A DNA stretch of 64,000 nt from Paenibacillus_T sp033239625 (GTDB lineage Bacteria; Bacillota; Bacilli; Paenibacillales; Paenibacillaceae). Both the position numbers and the translations under genes were made by a program. This document shows positions 51,770 to 61,252 of the stretch, piece by piece (position 1 is the first letter of the stretch; each line of letters starts with the position of its first letter). The DNA is taken from assembly GCF_033239625.1 (NCBI RefSeq), contig NZ_BTCK01000032.1, positions 1 to 64,000 on the forward strand, written 5' to 3'. The notes below the pieces were generated by a model. It was not told the origin of the DNA. It did not search any database and was given only the letters and a program-made list of their open reading frames with translations.

Positions 51770-52600
51770 GTGCCAGTTAAGAAGTACAAACCGACATCCC
51801 CGGCTCGCCGCGCTATGTCCGTCTCGACTTTCGAAGAGATCACAGCAAGCCAACCGGAGAAATCGTTGCTCGCGCCACTTTCGAAGAAAGCAGGCCGCAA
51901 CAACCAAGGTAAAATTACGGTTCGTCACCACGGCGGCGGACACAAACGAAAATACCGTATCATCGACTTCAAACGTACGAAGGACGGAATCGTTGGTCGC
52001 GTAGCGACAATCGAGTACGATCCAAACCGTACGTCGAACATTGCATTGATCAACTATGCAGACGGCGAGAAGCGTTATATCATCGCTCCTAAAGGTCTGA
52101 AAGTTGGCGATCAAGTTATGTCCGGTCCAGAAGCTGATATCAAGATCGGCAATGCATTGCCACTTGAGAACATTCCGGTCGGTACAGTTATCCACAACAT
52201 CGAGATGAAGCCTGGTAAAGGCGGTCAACTCGTACGTGCAGCAGGTACGGAAGCACAGCTGCTCGGTAAGGAAGAAGACTACGTGGTTATCCGCCTGACG
52301 TCCGGCGAAACGCGTCGCATCCTCAAAAAATGCCGCGCTACGATCGGTTCCGTAGGTAACGAAGACCATGAGCTCGTGAAAATCGGTAAAGCAGGCCGTT
52401 CCCGTTGGCTCGGCAAGCGTCCGGAAGTTCGCGGCGTAGTCATGAACCCGAACGATCACCCACACGGTGGTGGCGAAGGTCGCGCTCCAATCGGTCGCAA
52501 ATCGCCAATGTCCCCATGGGGCAAACCGACGCTGGGCTTCAAAACCCGCAAAAAGAAAAAAGCATCGAGCCAATACATTGTTCGTCGTCGTACGAAGTAA
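51770..52600 (+). CDS. rplB: 50S ribosomal protein L2
   Basis: L2 (276 aa). GTG start after GGAGGG gives MPVKKYKPTSPARR. The conserved histidine-containing MNPNDHPHGGGEGRAPIGR segment near the peptidyl transferase centre is present. Confidence 0.97.
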   Translation: MPVKKYKPTSPARRAMSVSTFEEITASQPEKSLLAPLSKKAGRNNQGKITVRHHGGGHKRKYRIIDFKRTKDGIVGRVATIEYDPNRTSNIALINYADGEKRYIIAPKGLKVGDQVMSGPEADIKIGNALPLENIPVGTVIHNIEMKPGKGGQLVRAAGTEAQLLGKEEDYVVIRLTSGETRRILKKCRATIGSVGNEDHELVKIGKAGRSRWLGKRPEVRGVVMNPNDHPHGGGEGRAPIGRKSPMSPWGKPTLGFKTRKKKKASSQYIVRRRTK

Positions 52601-52668
52601 TGGTTGCTTGATACAATCTGCGTGACGGGTGACCGTCACGCGCACGTTAAGTGAAGGGAGGATCATCC

Positions 52669-52950
52669 ATGGGTCGCAGTTTGAAGAAAGGTCCGTTTAT
52701 TGACGGCTACCTGCTCAAGAAAGTTGAAGAGCTTAACGCAGCGAACAAGAAAGTCGTGATTAAGACGTGGTCCCGTCGCTCGACTATTTTCCCGCAATTC
52801 ATTGGTCACACGCTGGCTGTTTATGACGGTCGTAAGCATGTACCGGTATATGTCACGGAGGATATGGTCGGACACAAATTCGGTGAATTCGCACCGACGC
52901 GTACGTACAAAGGCCATAGCGACGATGATAAGAAAACGGGTCGCCGTTAA
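52669..52950 (+). CDS. rpsS: 30S ribosomal protein S19
   Basis: S19 (93 aa): [20 protein letters not shown] and [38 protein letters not shown]-type core. ATG 52669 follows AAGGGAGG; an upstream in-frame start is not needed. Confidence 0.97.
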   Translation: [93 protein letters not shown]

Positions 52951-52990
52951 TTAACGGTTTGACTCTACGTTACGAGAGGAGGTTCCATCC

Positions 52991-53326
52991 ATGGCACAAG
53001 CGAAAGCGCAAGCTAATTTCGTTCGTATTGCACCTCGTAAAGCCCAACTGGTCGTTGACTTGATCCGCGGCAAGAAGGTAGGCGAGGCAATCGCGATTTT
53101 GCGTCACACGCCAAGATCCGCTTCCCCAATCGTGGAGAAGCTTCTGAACTCCGCTATTGCTAACGCGGAGCATAACTTCCAGCTGGACGTTAACAAGCTG
53201 GTTGTAGAGCAAGTATATGTGAACCAAGGTCCTACGTTGAAACGGTTCCGCCCGCGCGCACAAGGCCGCGCAAGCCGTATCAATAAACGTACGAGCCATA
53301 TCACTTTGATCGTATCCGAGAAATAA
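52991..53326 (+). CDS. rplV: 50S ribosomal protein L22
   Basis: L22 (111 aa). RIAPRKAQLVVDLIRGKKVGEAIAIL and the tunnel-loop RFRPRAQGRASRINKRTSHI are intact, with no insertion that would suggest macrolide resistance. Confidence 0.96.
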   Translation: MAQAKAQANFVRIAPRKAQLVVDLIRGKKVGEAIAILRHTPRSASPIVEKLLNSAIANAEHNFQLDVNKLVVEQVYVNQGPTLKRFRPRAQGRASRINKRTSHITLIVSEK

Positions 53327-53339
53327 GGAGGGAAAACGT

Positions 53340-54005
53340 GTGGGTCAAAAGGTAAATCCGGTCGGTCTTCGTATCGGGATCATCCGCGACTGGGAATCCA
53401 AATGGTTTGCTGGTAAAGATTTCGGCGCACTTCTTATTGAAGACGTCAAAATTCGTGAGTTCCTGAAAAACAAACTGAAAGACGCAGCCGTTTCCCGCAT
53501 CGAGATCGAGCGTGCCGCTAACCGCGTCAACGTAACGATCAATACGGCGAAACCAGGCATGGTCATCGGTAAAGGTGGTTCGGAAGTTGAAAACCTCCGC
53601 AACCAACTGGCGAAAATCACGAACGGCAAAAAAGTGCATATTAACATCACTGAAATCAAGCAAGCTGATCTGGACGCTATCCTGGTAGCTGAAAGCATCG
53701 CTCAACAGCTTGAGCGCCGGACTTCGTTCCGCCGCGCACTGAAACAAGCGATCCAACGCACAATGCGTTCGGGCGCTAAAGGTATCAAAACGTCGGTAAG
53801 CGGTCGCCTCGGCGGCGCTGAAATCGCACGTACGGAAGGTTACAGCGAAGGTACAGTTCCACTTCATACGCTGCGCGCAGACATTGACTACGGCACGGCT
53901 GAAGCACACACTACTTATGGCCGTATCGGCGTAAAAGTGTGGATCTATCGCGGTGAAGTCCTTCCAACTGCTAAGAAGAAAGCTGTTCAGGAAGGAGGCA
54001 ACTAA
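53340..54005 (+). CDS. rpsC: 30S ribosomal protein S3
   Basis: S3 (221 aa) at the mRNA entry channel. GTG 53340 gives MGQKVNPVGLRIGIIRDWESKW. KH domain PGMVIGKGGSEVENLR (near 78) is intact. Stop lies 2 nt before rplP. Confidence 0.97.
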   Translation: MGQKVNPVGLRIGIIRDWESKWFAGKDFGALLIEDVKIREFLKNKLKDAAVSRIEIERAANRVNVTINTAKPGMVIGKGGSEVENLRNQLAKITNGKKVHINITEIKQADLDAILVAESIAQQLERRTSFRRALKQAIQRTMRSGAKGIKTSVSGRLGGAEIARTEGYSEGTVPLHTLRADIDYGTAEAHTTYGRIGVKVWIYRGEVLPTAKKKAVQEGGN

Positions 54006-54007
54006 AC

Positions 54008-54442
54008 ATGTTGGTACCTAAACGCGTCAAACACCGTAAACAACAACGCGGTAACATGAGAGGTAAAGCAAAAGGCGGTACGGAAGTCGCTTTCGGCGAA
54101 TACGGCCTTCAAGCTCTTGAGCCTTCATGGATTACGAACCGCCAGATCGAAGCAGCGCGTATTGCGATGACTCGTTACATCAAACGGGGTGGTAAAGTGT
54201 GGATCAAGATCTTCCCACATAAGCCAATCACGCAAAAGCCGCTTGAAGTTCGGATGGGTAGCGGTAAAGGTAACGTTGAGAAATGGGTAGCGGTTGTAAA
54301 ACCAGGCAAGATCATGTTTGAACTTGCTGGCGTTCCAGAGGAAATCGCACGTGAAGCTATGCGCCTCGCAGCCCACAAACTCCCTGTTAAAACGAAGTTC
54401 GTGAAACGCGAAGAAGTAGGTGGTGAAGCAAATGAAAGCTAG
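54008..54442 (+). CDS. rplP: 50S ribosomal protein L16
   Basis: L16 (144 aa): MLVPKRVKHRKQQRGNMRGKAKGG and MGSGKGNVEKWVAVVKPG. It overlaps rpmC by 11 nt. Confidence 0.97.
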   Translation: MLVPKRVKHRKQQRGNMRGKAKGGTEVAFGEYGLQALEPSWITNRQIEAARIAMTRYIKRGGKVWIKIFPHKPITQKPLEVRMGSGKGNVEKWVAVVKPGKIMFELAGVPEEIAREAMRLAAHKLPVKTKFVKREEVGGEANES

Positions 54443-54632
54443 TGAATTTCGCAACCTAACCTCTGCTGAGATTGAACAAAAAGTCGCAGGCTTCAAGGAA
54501 GAACTTTTCAACCTTCGTTTCCAACTGGCAACGGGCCAACTCGACAATCCGACTCGCATTCGTGATGTGCGGAAGGAAATAGCTCGTGCCAAAACCGTCC
54601 TGCGTGAAAGAGAACTCGGAATCAGCAGTTAA
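54432..54632 (+). CDS. rpmC: 50S ribosomal protein L29
   Basis: L29 (66 aa), a helical hairpin: MKASEFRNLTSAEIEQKVAGFKEELFNLRFQLATGQLDN. ATG 54432 lies inside the end of rplP, with GTAGGTGG as ribosome site; upstream in-frame GTG codons belong to that site. Confidence 0.95.
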   Translation: MKASEFRNLTSAEIEQKVAGFKEELFNLRFQLATGQLDNPTRIRDVRKEIARAKTVLRERELGISS

Positions 54633-54682
54633 TAATTCACACAGTGGATAAGTCAGTAATGGCTTAAGGAAGGAGGAAGAAC

Positions 54683-54946
54683 ATGAGCGAACGCAATGCC
54701 CGCAAAGTTCAAATCGGCAAAGTGGTAAGCGACAAAATGGATAAAACGATTGTTGTTGCTGTAGAAACTTACAAAAAACACGATCTGTACCATAAACGCA
54801 TCAAATACACGAAAAAATTCAAAGCGCACGACGAGAACAACCAGGCTAAGATCGGCGACGTCGTGAGAATCATGGAGACTCGTCCGCTTTCCAAAGACAA
54901 ACGCTTCAGACTCGTAGAGATCGTTGAAGAAGCAGTTGTCTTGTAA
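54683..54946 (+). CDS. rpsQ: 30S ribosomal protein S17
   Basis: S17 (87 aa), OB fold: RKVQIGKVVSDKMDKTIVVAVETYKKHDLYHKRIKYTKKFKAHDE. ATG follows AAGGAGG. Confidence 0.96.
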   Translation: MSERNARKVQIGKVVSDKMDKTIVVAVETYKKHDLYHKRIKYTKKFKAHDENNQAKIGDVVRIMETRPLSKDKRFRLVEIVEEAVVL

Positions 54947-54995
54947 GAACCTGGACTCGGATTAAAGTGCATTTTTCCGAAAGGAGGACGTACAA

Positions 54996-55364
54996 ATGAT
55001 TCAACCATTTACGCGTTTGGCTGTAGCAGACAACTCCGGCGCTAAAGAACTGATGTGCATTCGCGTGCTTGGCGGCACGGGTCGTCGTGTTGGCGCAATC
55101 GGTGATTTGATCATCTGCTCCGTCAAACAAGCAACACCAGGCGGCGTTGTCAAAAAAGGCGACGTAGTAAAAGCTGTTATCGTTCGTACGAAGCGTTCGG
55201 TTCGCCGTAAAGACGGTTCGTACATCGCATTCGACGAGAACGCAGCGGTAATCGTGAAGGAAGATAAGAGCCCACGCGGCACACGTATCTTCGGACCAGT
55301 TGCTCGCGAACTTCGCGACAAAGACTTCATGAAAATCGTCTCGCTCGCACCAGAAGTTATCTAA
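54996..55364 (+). CDS. rplN: 50S ribosomal protein L14
   Basis: L14 (122 aa): MIQPFTRLAVADNSGAKELMCIRVLGG and RRKDGSYIAFDENAAVI. ATG follows AAAGGAGG. Confidence 0.97.
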   Translation: MIQPFTRLAVADNSGAKELMCIRVLGGTGRRVGAIGDLIICSVKQATPGGVVKKGDVVKAVIVRTKRSVRRKDGSYIAFDENAAVIVKEDKSPRGTRIFGPVARELRDKDFMKIVSLAPEVI

Positions 55365-55433
55365 TGCCCGCTCGGCGCGCAGCGCCACGGTGCTATATAA
55401 GCATGATCGATCAAGCATGCAGGAGGTGTACTC

Positions 55434-55787
55434 ATGCCACGGCTGAAAAAAGTTCTTGAATCGCATAACAACAAGCTTCATGTGAAAAAGGACGATAACG
55501 TTATCGTTATCAGCGGTAAAGACAAAGGCAAAAAAGGTCGCGTAATCGCAGCATTCCCTCGCGAGAACCGCGTACTGGTCGAAGGCGTCAATATCGTGAA
55601 GAAGCACGCTCGTCCGTCCCAAGCGAATCCGCAAGGCGGCATCATCGAGCAAGAAGCTGCGATTCACGTATCGAACGTTATGCACATTGATCCGAAAAGC
55701 GGTAAAGTAACGCGTATCGGTTACAAAGTGCTCGACAACGGCAAAAAAGTCCGGGTTGCTAAACGATCCGGCGAAGTGATCGACTAA
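55434..55787 (+). CDS. rplX: 50S ribosomal protein L24
   Basis: L24 (117 aa) with N-terminal KOW motif VKKDDNVIVISGKDKGKKGRVIAAFP. Early assembly protein. ATG follows GGAGGTG. Confidence 0.96.
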   Translation: MPRLKKVLESHNNKLHVKKDDNVIVISGKDKGKKGRVIAAFPRENRVLVEGVNIVKKHARPSQANPQGGIIEQEAAIHVSNVMHIDPKSGKVTRIGYKVLDNGKKVRVAKRSGEVID

Positions 55788-55820
55788 TTGATCCGGAACG
55801 GAAAGGAGGTCCATTGAATC

Positions 55821-56363
55821 ATGGCAGCAAGAATGAAAGATCGTTACCTTAACGAAATTACACCTGCTCTGATGCAGAAGTTCAACTATACGACTGTAAT
55901 GCAAGTACCTAAGATCGAGAAAGTTGTCATCAACATGGGTGTTGGTGAAGCTACTGCAAACTCCAAAGTATTGGACGTTGCTGTTGCTGAATTGCAACTG
56001 ATCGCTGGTCAAAAACCAGTAATCACGCGTGCAAAGAAATCGATCGCAGGCTTCAAGCTTCGTGAGAATATGCCAATCGGTGCGAAAGTAACGCTGCGCG
56101 GCGAGCGCATGTACTACTTCCTCGACAAGCTGTTCAACATCACGCTTCCACGTGTACGTGACTTCCGCGGTGTCTCGACGAAAGCATTCGACGGACGCGG
56201 TAACTATACACTGGGCCTGAAAGAGCAAGTGATCTTCCCAGAGATCGAGTACGATAAAGTTGATAAAGTTCGCGGTATGGACATCGTCATTGTAACGACG
56301 GCCAAAACGGACGAAGAATCTCGTGAGCTGCTCACCCAACTGGGCATGCCGTTCACGAAGTAA
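55821..56363 (+). CDS. rplE: 50S ribosomal protein L5
   Basis: L5 (180 aa), which binds 5S rRNA: VPKIEKVVINMGVGEATANSK and FRGVSTKAFDGRGNYTLGLKEQVIFPEI. Confidence 0.97.
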   Translation: MAARMKDRYLNEITPALMQKFNYTTVMQVPKIEKVVINMGVGEATANSKVLDVAVAELQLIAGQKPVITRAKKSIAGFKLRENMPIGAKVTLRGERMYYFLDKLFNITLPRVRDFRGVSTKAFDGRGNYTLGLKEQVIFPEIEYDKVDKVRGMDIVIVTTAKTDEESRELLTQLGMPFTK

Positions 56364-56384
56364 TCCACGGGAGGTGTTTACCAA

Positions 56385-56570
56385 GTGGCAAAAACTTCGA
56401 TGAAAGTGAAGCAGCAGCGCACTCCGAAGTTCAAAGTGCGTGCGTACACACGTTGCGAGCGCTGCGGTCGTCCGCATTCCGTATTGCAAAAGTTTAAAAT
56501 TTGCCGGATTTGTTTCCGTGAGTTAGCATATAAAGGCCAGATTCCTGGCGTCAAAAAAGCAAGCTGGTAA
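56385..56570 (+). CDS. rpsZ: 30S ribosomal protein S14, zinc-binding type Z
   Basis: A 61-aa S14 of the short zinc form; Cys24/27/40/43 are present. GTG start after GGAGGTG gives MAKTSMKVKQQRTPKF. It sits between rplE and rpsH as usual. Confidence 0.96.
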   Translation: MAKTSMKVKQQRTPKFKVRAYTRCERCGRPHSVLQKFKICRICFRELAYKGQIPGVKKASW

Positions 56571-56602
56571 TCAGTCTTAGTTCGGGAAGGAGGTTCACAT
56601 AA

Positions 56603-57001
56603 ATGGTTATGTCTGATCCGATCGCAGATATGCTGACACGCATCCGCAACGCGAATGTCGTTCGTCACGAGACCGTGGAAATGCCTGCTTCGAAAGTGAA
56701 GAAGCAAATCGCTGAGATTTTGAAACGCGAGGGCTTCATCCGCGATGCAGAATATATCGAAGATAACAAACAAGGGATCATCCGTGTTTTCCTTAAATAC
56801 GGAGCGAACAACGAGCGCGTAATCACGGGTCTGAAGCGCATTAGCAAACCAGGTCTTCGTGTTTACACGAAATCGAATGAAGTCCCTCGCGTACTGGGCG
56901 GTCTCGGAATTGCTATCATTTCCACGTCCAAAGGGATTATGACCGACAAAGAAGCTCGTCAATCGAAAGCTGGCGGCGAAGTCGTCTGCTACGTGTGGTA
57001 A
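56603..57001 (+). CDS. rpsH: 30S ribosomal protein S8
   Basis: S8 (132 aa): MVMSDPIADMLTRIRNAN and the C-terminal STSKGIMTDKEARQSKAGGEVVCYVW. Known in other bacteria to repress the spc operon; no S8 site was identified here. Confidence 0.97.
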   Translation: MVMSDPIADMLTRIRNANVVRHETVEMPASKVKKQIAEILKREGFIRDAEYIEDNKQGIIRVFLKYGANNERVITGLKRISKPGLRVYTKSNEVPRVLGGLGIAIISTSKGIMTDKEARQSKAGGEVVCYVW

Positions 57002-57030
57002 TAAATCGTCAACGATTGGAGGTGTAACAA

Positions 57031-57573
57031 ATGTCCCGTATTGGTCGCAAACCAATCGCTGTTCCAGCTGGTGTTAGCATCAGCCTGAACGACAGCGCCA
57101 TTACTGTAAAAGGTCCTAAGGGCACACTTTCCCGTAATCTGCACAAAGATATGAAGATCAATGTTGCTGAGAACGAGATCGTGGTTGAACGTCCTTCGGA
57201 CAACAAACTTCACCGCTCCCTGCACGGAACGACGCGCAGCGTCATTTCCAACATGGTAAGCGGCGTAACAGAAGGTTACGCGAAAACACTTGAACTCGTC
57301 GGCGTAGGTTACCGTGCTAACAAGAGCGGCGATAAAATCGTTCTTAGCGTAGGTTACTCCCACCCGGTTGAGATCGCTCCGGACAACGGCATTGAATTCG
57401 AACTGCCATCGCAAACGAAAATCATCGTTCGTGGCATCGATAAAGAGCTCGTTGGTGAAACGGCAGCTAAAATTCGTTCCGTACGTGAACCTGAGCCATA
57501 CAAAGGTAAAGGTATTAAGTACGAAGGCGAACGTATCCTCCGTAAAGAGGGTAAAGTCGGTAAGAAGAAATAA
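57031..57573 (+). CDS. rplF: 50S ribosomal protein L6
   Basis: L6 (180 aa): SRIGRKPIAVPAGVSISL and the C-terminal EPYKGKGIKYEGERILRKEGKVGKK near the sarcin-ricin loop. ATG follows GGAGGTG. Confidence 0.97.
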   Translation: MSRIGRKPIAVPAGVSISLNDSAITVKGPKGTLSRNLHKDMKINVAENEIVVERPSDNKLHRSLHGTTRSVISNMVSGVTEGYAKTLELVGVGYRANKSGDKIVLSVGYSHPVEIAPDNGIEFELPSQTKIIVRGIDKELVGETAAKIRSVREPEPYKGKGIKYEGERILRKEGKVGKKK

Positions 57574-57636
57574 GTCGCTTAACAGTCGGCTTATCCCGAT
57601 AGCTTCATAAGGCAAACGGAAAGGAGTGTACTCCGA

Positions 57637-58005
57637 ATGATTACGAAGGGCGATAAAAACAAAGCTCGTTTGAAACGTCACCTGCGTGTTCGTAAGAAAA
57701 TTAACGGTACGATTGCACGTCCGCGTCTGTCGGTATTCCGTTCTTCCAAACATATGTACGCGCAATTGATCGACGATGTTAACGGCGTAACGATCGCAGC
57801 AGCTTCCACGATGGACAAAGAGCTGGCTGAATCGGTTGGCAACGGCGGTAACGTTGAAGCGGCTAAGAAAGTCGGCGAATTGATCGCAGCTCGCGCTAAA
57901 GCGAAAGGCGTATCTGAAGTCGTTTTCGATCGCGGCGGTTACCTGTACCACGGACGTATTCAAGCACTGGCTGATGCAGCTCGCGAAGCAGGGCTCGAAT
58001 TCTAA
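57637..58005 (+). CDS. rplR: 50S ribosomal protein L18
   Basis: L18 (122 aa), 5S rRNA partner: RPRLSVFRSSKHMYAQLIDDVNG and VVFDRGGYLYHGRIQALADAAREAGLEF. ATG follows AAAGGAG. Confidence 0.96.
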   Translation: MITKGDKNKARLKRHLRVRKKINGTIARPRLSVFRSSKHMYAQLIDDVNGVTIAAASTMDKELAESVGNGGNVEAAKKVGELIAARAKAKGVSEVVFDRGGYLYHGRIQALADAAREAGLEF

Positions 58006-58036
58006 TTCAAAATTTTTAACAAGGAGGTAAAACGAC

Positions 58037-58534
58037 TTGCGTGTAGATCCGAATACGTTAGAACTGACAGAGAAGGTTGTTCACATCAACCGTGTATCCA
58101 AAGTAGTTAAAGGCGGACGTCGGTTCAGCTTCAGCGCTCTGGTTGTTGTCGGCGACGGCAAAGGCTATGTAGGCGCTGGTATCGGTAAAGCTGCCGAAGT
58201 TCCAGATGCAATTCGCAAAGGCATTGAAGACGCGAAGAAGAATCTGGTTCACGTTCCTCTCGTGGGAACAACGATCCCGCATCAAGTAATCGGTCACTTC
58301 GGTGCTGGCGAAGTATTACTTAAGCCTGCTTCCCAAGGTACCGGTGTTATCGCAGGCGGCCCAGTTCGTGCAGTACTCGAACTGGCAGGCGTTGGCGATA
58401 TTCTGACGAAATCGCTTGGTTCCTCAAACTCCATGAACATGGTTAACGCAACGATTGAAGGCCTTTCGCGCCTGAAACGTGCGGAGGACGTGGCGAAGCT
58501 TCGCGGTAAAACCGTACAAGAGCTTCTGGGTTAA
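58037..58534 (+). CDS. rpsE: 30S ribosomal protein S5
   Basis: S5 (165 aa): VVHINRVSKVVKGGRRFSFSALVVVGD with the fidelity/spectinomycin loop intact. Start TTG 58037 after AAGGAGG gives MRVDPNTLEL. Confidence 0.96.
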   Translation: MRVDPNTLELTEKVVHINRVSKVVKGGRRFSFSALVVVGDGKGYVGAGIGKAAEVPDAIRKGIEDAKKNLVHVPLVGTTIPHQVIGHFGAGEVLLKPASQGTGVIAGGPVRAVLELAGVGDILTKSLGSSNSMNMVNATIEGLSRLKRAEDVAKLRGKTVQELLG

Positions 58535-58547
58535 GGAGGAAAACAAG

Positions 58548-58727
58548 ATGGCGAAATTACAAGTTACGCTTGTTCGCAGTCTGATCGGTCGCAACGAAAA
58601 GCAACGTGCTACGGTACAATCGTTTGGTCTGCGCAAGCTTCACCAATCTGTTGTCCTGAACGACACTCCGGCGATTCGTGGCATGGTTAACGCTGTTAAC
58701 CACCTGGTCAAAGTCGAAGAAGTTTAA
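58548..58727 (+). CDS. rpmD: 50S ribosomal protein L30
   Basis: L30 (59 aa): MAKLQVTLVRSLIGRNEKQRATVQSFGLRKLHQSVV. ATG 58548 follows AAGGAGG, 13 nt after rpsE. Confidence 0.95.
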   Translation: MAKLQVTLVRSLIGRNEKQRATVQSFGLRKLHQSVVLNDTPAIRGMVNAVNHLVKVEEV

Positions 58728-58777
58728 ACAATACGAGCATTTGTCAAGGCAAACCAATTAAGGAGGTGCTACGAACG

Positions 58778-59218
58778 ATGAAATTGCATGAGCTCCAACC
58801 TGCAGAAGGTTCCCGTAAAGAGCGCAAGCGCGTCGGTCGCGGTATCGGTTCCGGTAACGGCAAAACGGCTGCTCGGGGTCATAAAGGTCAGAACGCTCGC
58901 TCCGGCGGTGGCGTTCGTCCTGGCTTTGAGGGCGGTCAAAATCCATTGTACCGTCGTCTTCCGAAACGCGGCTTCAACAACCCATTCCGTAAGGAGTTCG
59001 CGGTTGTTAACATTGAAGAATTGAACAGCTTTGCAGCAGGAACAGAAGTTACTCCTGAAGTACTTCTGGAGAAAGGAATCGTCAAAAACCCACAGAGCGG
59101 CATCAAGATCCTGGGTAATGGCGAAATCACAGTTCAACTGACTGTTAAAGCGAACAAATTCTCTCAATCTGCGGTAGAGAAAATCCAGGCTGCCGGCGGT
59201 AAAACCGAGGTGATCTAA
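58778..59218 (+). CDS. rplO: 50S ribosomal protein L15
   Basis: L15 (146 aa): MKLHELQPAEGSRKERKRVGRGIGSGNGKTAARGHKGQ, typical Gly/Arg/Lys-rich extension. Last base shared with secY (TAATG). Confidence 0.97.
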   Translation: MKLHELQPAEGSRKERKRVGRGIGSGNGKTAARGHKGQNARSGGGVRPGFEGGQNPLYRRLPKRGFNNPFRKEFAVVNIEELNSFAAGTEVTPEVLLEKGIVKNPQSGIKILGNGEITVQLTVKANKFSQSAVEKIQAAGGKTEVI

Positions 59219-60516
59219 TGTTCAAGACGGTGTCCAACATTTGGAGAGTGGAAGACCTTCGCAAGAAGATCCTGTTTACGCTTTTCATCTTGCTTGTTTA
59301 CCGAATCGGTTCGTTTATCCCGGTTCCGAATATTAACACAGACGTATTCAAACAAGTCGATAACGGGGCTGACCTGTTCGGCTTGTTGAATACCTTCTCG
59401 GGTGGCGCCTTGTTCCACTTCTCGATCTTCGCGATCGGGATTATGCCATACATCACTTCTTCTATCATCGTACAGTTGCTGTCGATGGACGTTATTCCGA
59501 AGTTCACGGAATGGGCGAAGGAAGGCGAGAATGGTAAACGCAAACTGGCGCAAATCACTCGTTACGGCACGATCATTCTTGGTTTAGTCCAAGGTTTTGG
59601 TACGGCTGTAGGCTTCAACCGTAGATACGCTTACGAGATGGTCATTGATCCTAAGTTTACGACTTATGCAATGATCGCGATCATCCTGACTGCCGGTACG
59701 GCATTCTTGATGTGGCTCGGCGAGCAAATTACGGAACGCGGTATCGGCAACGGTATCTCGGTTCTGATCTTTGCGGGTATTATCGCAGCAATGCCTGGTC
59801 ATATTCGCGAAGTATATGCAACGGAATTCGAGAACCCTGGCGACATGCTCTTCTGGAACATCCTGAAGGTGATTCTCATCGTAGTTGTCGCAATCGCGGT
59901 AATTGTTGGTGTCATCTTCGTTCAACAAGGTATCCGTAAGATCCCGGTACAATATGCTAAACGTGTAGTTGGCCGTAAGATGTACGGTGGTCAGTCGACT
60001 CACATTCCGCTGAAGGTAAACGGCGCAGGCGTTATTCCGGTTATCTTCGCAATCTCGCTGCTCATGTTCCCGATTACGATCGCACAGTTCTGGGCAAACA
60101 AAGATTGGGCGCAATGGATAATTCAGAACTTGTACTATGACAAACCGCTTGGTATGCTGTTGTACGTGCTTCTGATTGTCGGCTTTACCTTCTTCTATAC
60201 CTTCGTTCAGATCAACCCGGTTCAAATGGCAGATCAGATGAAGAAGAACGGTGGTTACATCCCAGGCATCCGTCCTGGTAAGCCAACGTCGTCGTACATT
60301 ACGCGCGTTATGACTCGTCTTACGCTTGCGGGTGCGGTATTCTTGTCGCTCATCTCGTTGCTTCCAGTAGCATTTGGTGCAGCTGCTGATCTTCCGCAGT
60401 CGGTTCGACTCGGTGGTACTTCGCTCCTGATCGTTATCGGTGTCGCACTCGACACGATGAAACAGATCGAGAGCCAGCTCATCAAGCGTCACTACAAAGG
60501 GTTTATCAATAAATAA
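59218..60516 (+). CDS. secY: protein translocase subunit SecY
   Basis: SecY (432 aa), the ten-span protein-conducting channel. KKILFTLFILLVYRIGSFIPVP in helix 1, plug-region residues after it, and the cytosolic loops RKIPVQYAKRVVG and PGIRPGKPTSSYI (with the conserved Arg that contacts SecA) are visible. Coupled to rplO. Confidence 0.97.
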   Translation: MFKTVSNIWRVEDLRKKILFTLFILLVYRIGSFIPVPNINTDVFKQVDNGADLFGLLNTFSGGALFHFSIFAIGIMPYITSSIIVQLLSMDVIPKFTEWAKEGENGKRKLAQITRYGTIILGLVQGFGTAVGFNRRYAYEMVIDPKFTTYAMIAIILTAGTAFLMWLGEQITERGIGNGISVLIFAGIIAAMPGHIREVYATEFENPGDMLFWNILKVILIVVVAIAVIVGVIFVQQGIRKIPVQYAKRVVGRKMYGGQSTHIPLKVNGAGVIPVIFAISLLMFPITIAQFWANKDWAQWIIQNLYYDKPLGMLLYVLLIVGFTFFYTFVQINPVQMADQMKKNGGYIPGIRPGKPTSSYITRVMTRLTLAGAVFLSLISLLPVAFGAAADLPQSVRLGGTSLLIVIGVALDTMKQIESQLIKRHYKGFINK

Positions 60517-60601
60517 GGATAGGTTCATATCGGGGTCCTGGCATGCTGATCGTGTGTCGGAACCCGAACGGGCCTATTGTGCTTAAAGCGAGGAACACGG
60601 A

Positions 60602-61252
60602 ATGAACATTTTATTCATGGGACCTCCAGGAGCCGGCAAGGGGACGCAAGCTGAACGCATTGTCGATCAGTTCGCGGTACCACACATTTCTACCGGTGAT
60701 GCTTTTCGCCTTGCTATGAAGCAAGGTACACCAATGGGTCTGAAAGCAAAAGAGTATGTTGATCAAGGCTTGCTAGTACCGGATGAGATTACGAACGGAA
60801 TCGTTCGGGACCGCCTGCTGCTCGATGACTGCTCGAAAGGTTTTCTACTTGATGGTTTCCCGCGTACGCTGCAACAAGCCGAAGCGCTTGACGGCATGCT
60901 CGCGGACATGGGCCGCTCGCTCGATCACGTCATTAACTTGAAGGTTGATCGCGGATTGCTGCTTGCTCGTTTAACGGGCCGCCGCATCTGCAAATCTTGC
61001 GGATCCACTTATCACGTCTTGAATAACCCGCCGAAACAAGAAGGCATCTGCGATAAATGCGGAGGCGAGTTGTACCAGCGTTCGGACGATAACGAAGAAA
61101 GTGTCGGTACGCGTCTGGATCAGTACATCTCGAAAACAGCACCATTGCTTTCGTACTACGAAGGTAAGTCGCTGCTTCGTGAAGTCGACGGGGAACAGGA
61201 TATTGATGTTGTAACTGCTGAGATCGTTTCCGTTCTGCGGGGTTCAAACTAA
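60602..61252 (+). CDS. adk: adenylate kinase
   Basis: Adk (216 aa), long form. P-loop GPPGAGKGTQ (7-16), NMP-binding region HISTGDAFR, LID with a full C4 zinc site (Cys130/133/150/153). The replacement of the usual fourth-ligand Asp of B. subtilis by Cys is a family variation. ATG follows GCGAGGAA. Confidence 0.97.
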   Translation: MNILFMGPPGAGKGTQAERIVDQFAVPHISTGDAFRLAMKQGTPMGLKAKEYVDQGLLVPDEITNGIVRDRLLLDDCSKGFLLDGFPRTLQQAEALDGMLADMGRSLDHVINLKVDRGLLLARLTGRRICKSCGSTYHVLNNPPKQEGICDKCGGELYQRSDDNEESVGTRLDQYISKTAPLLSYYEGKSLLREVDGEQDIDVVTAEIVSVLRGSN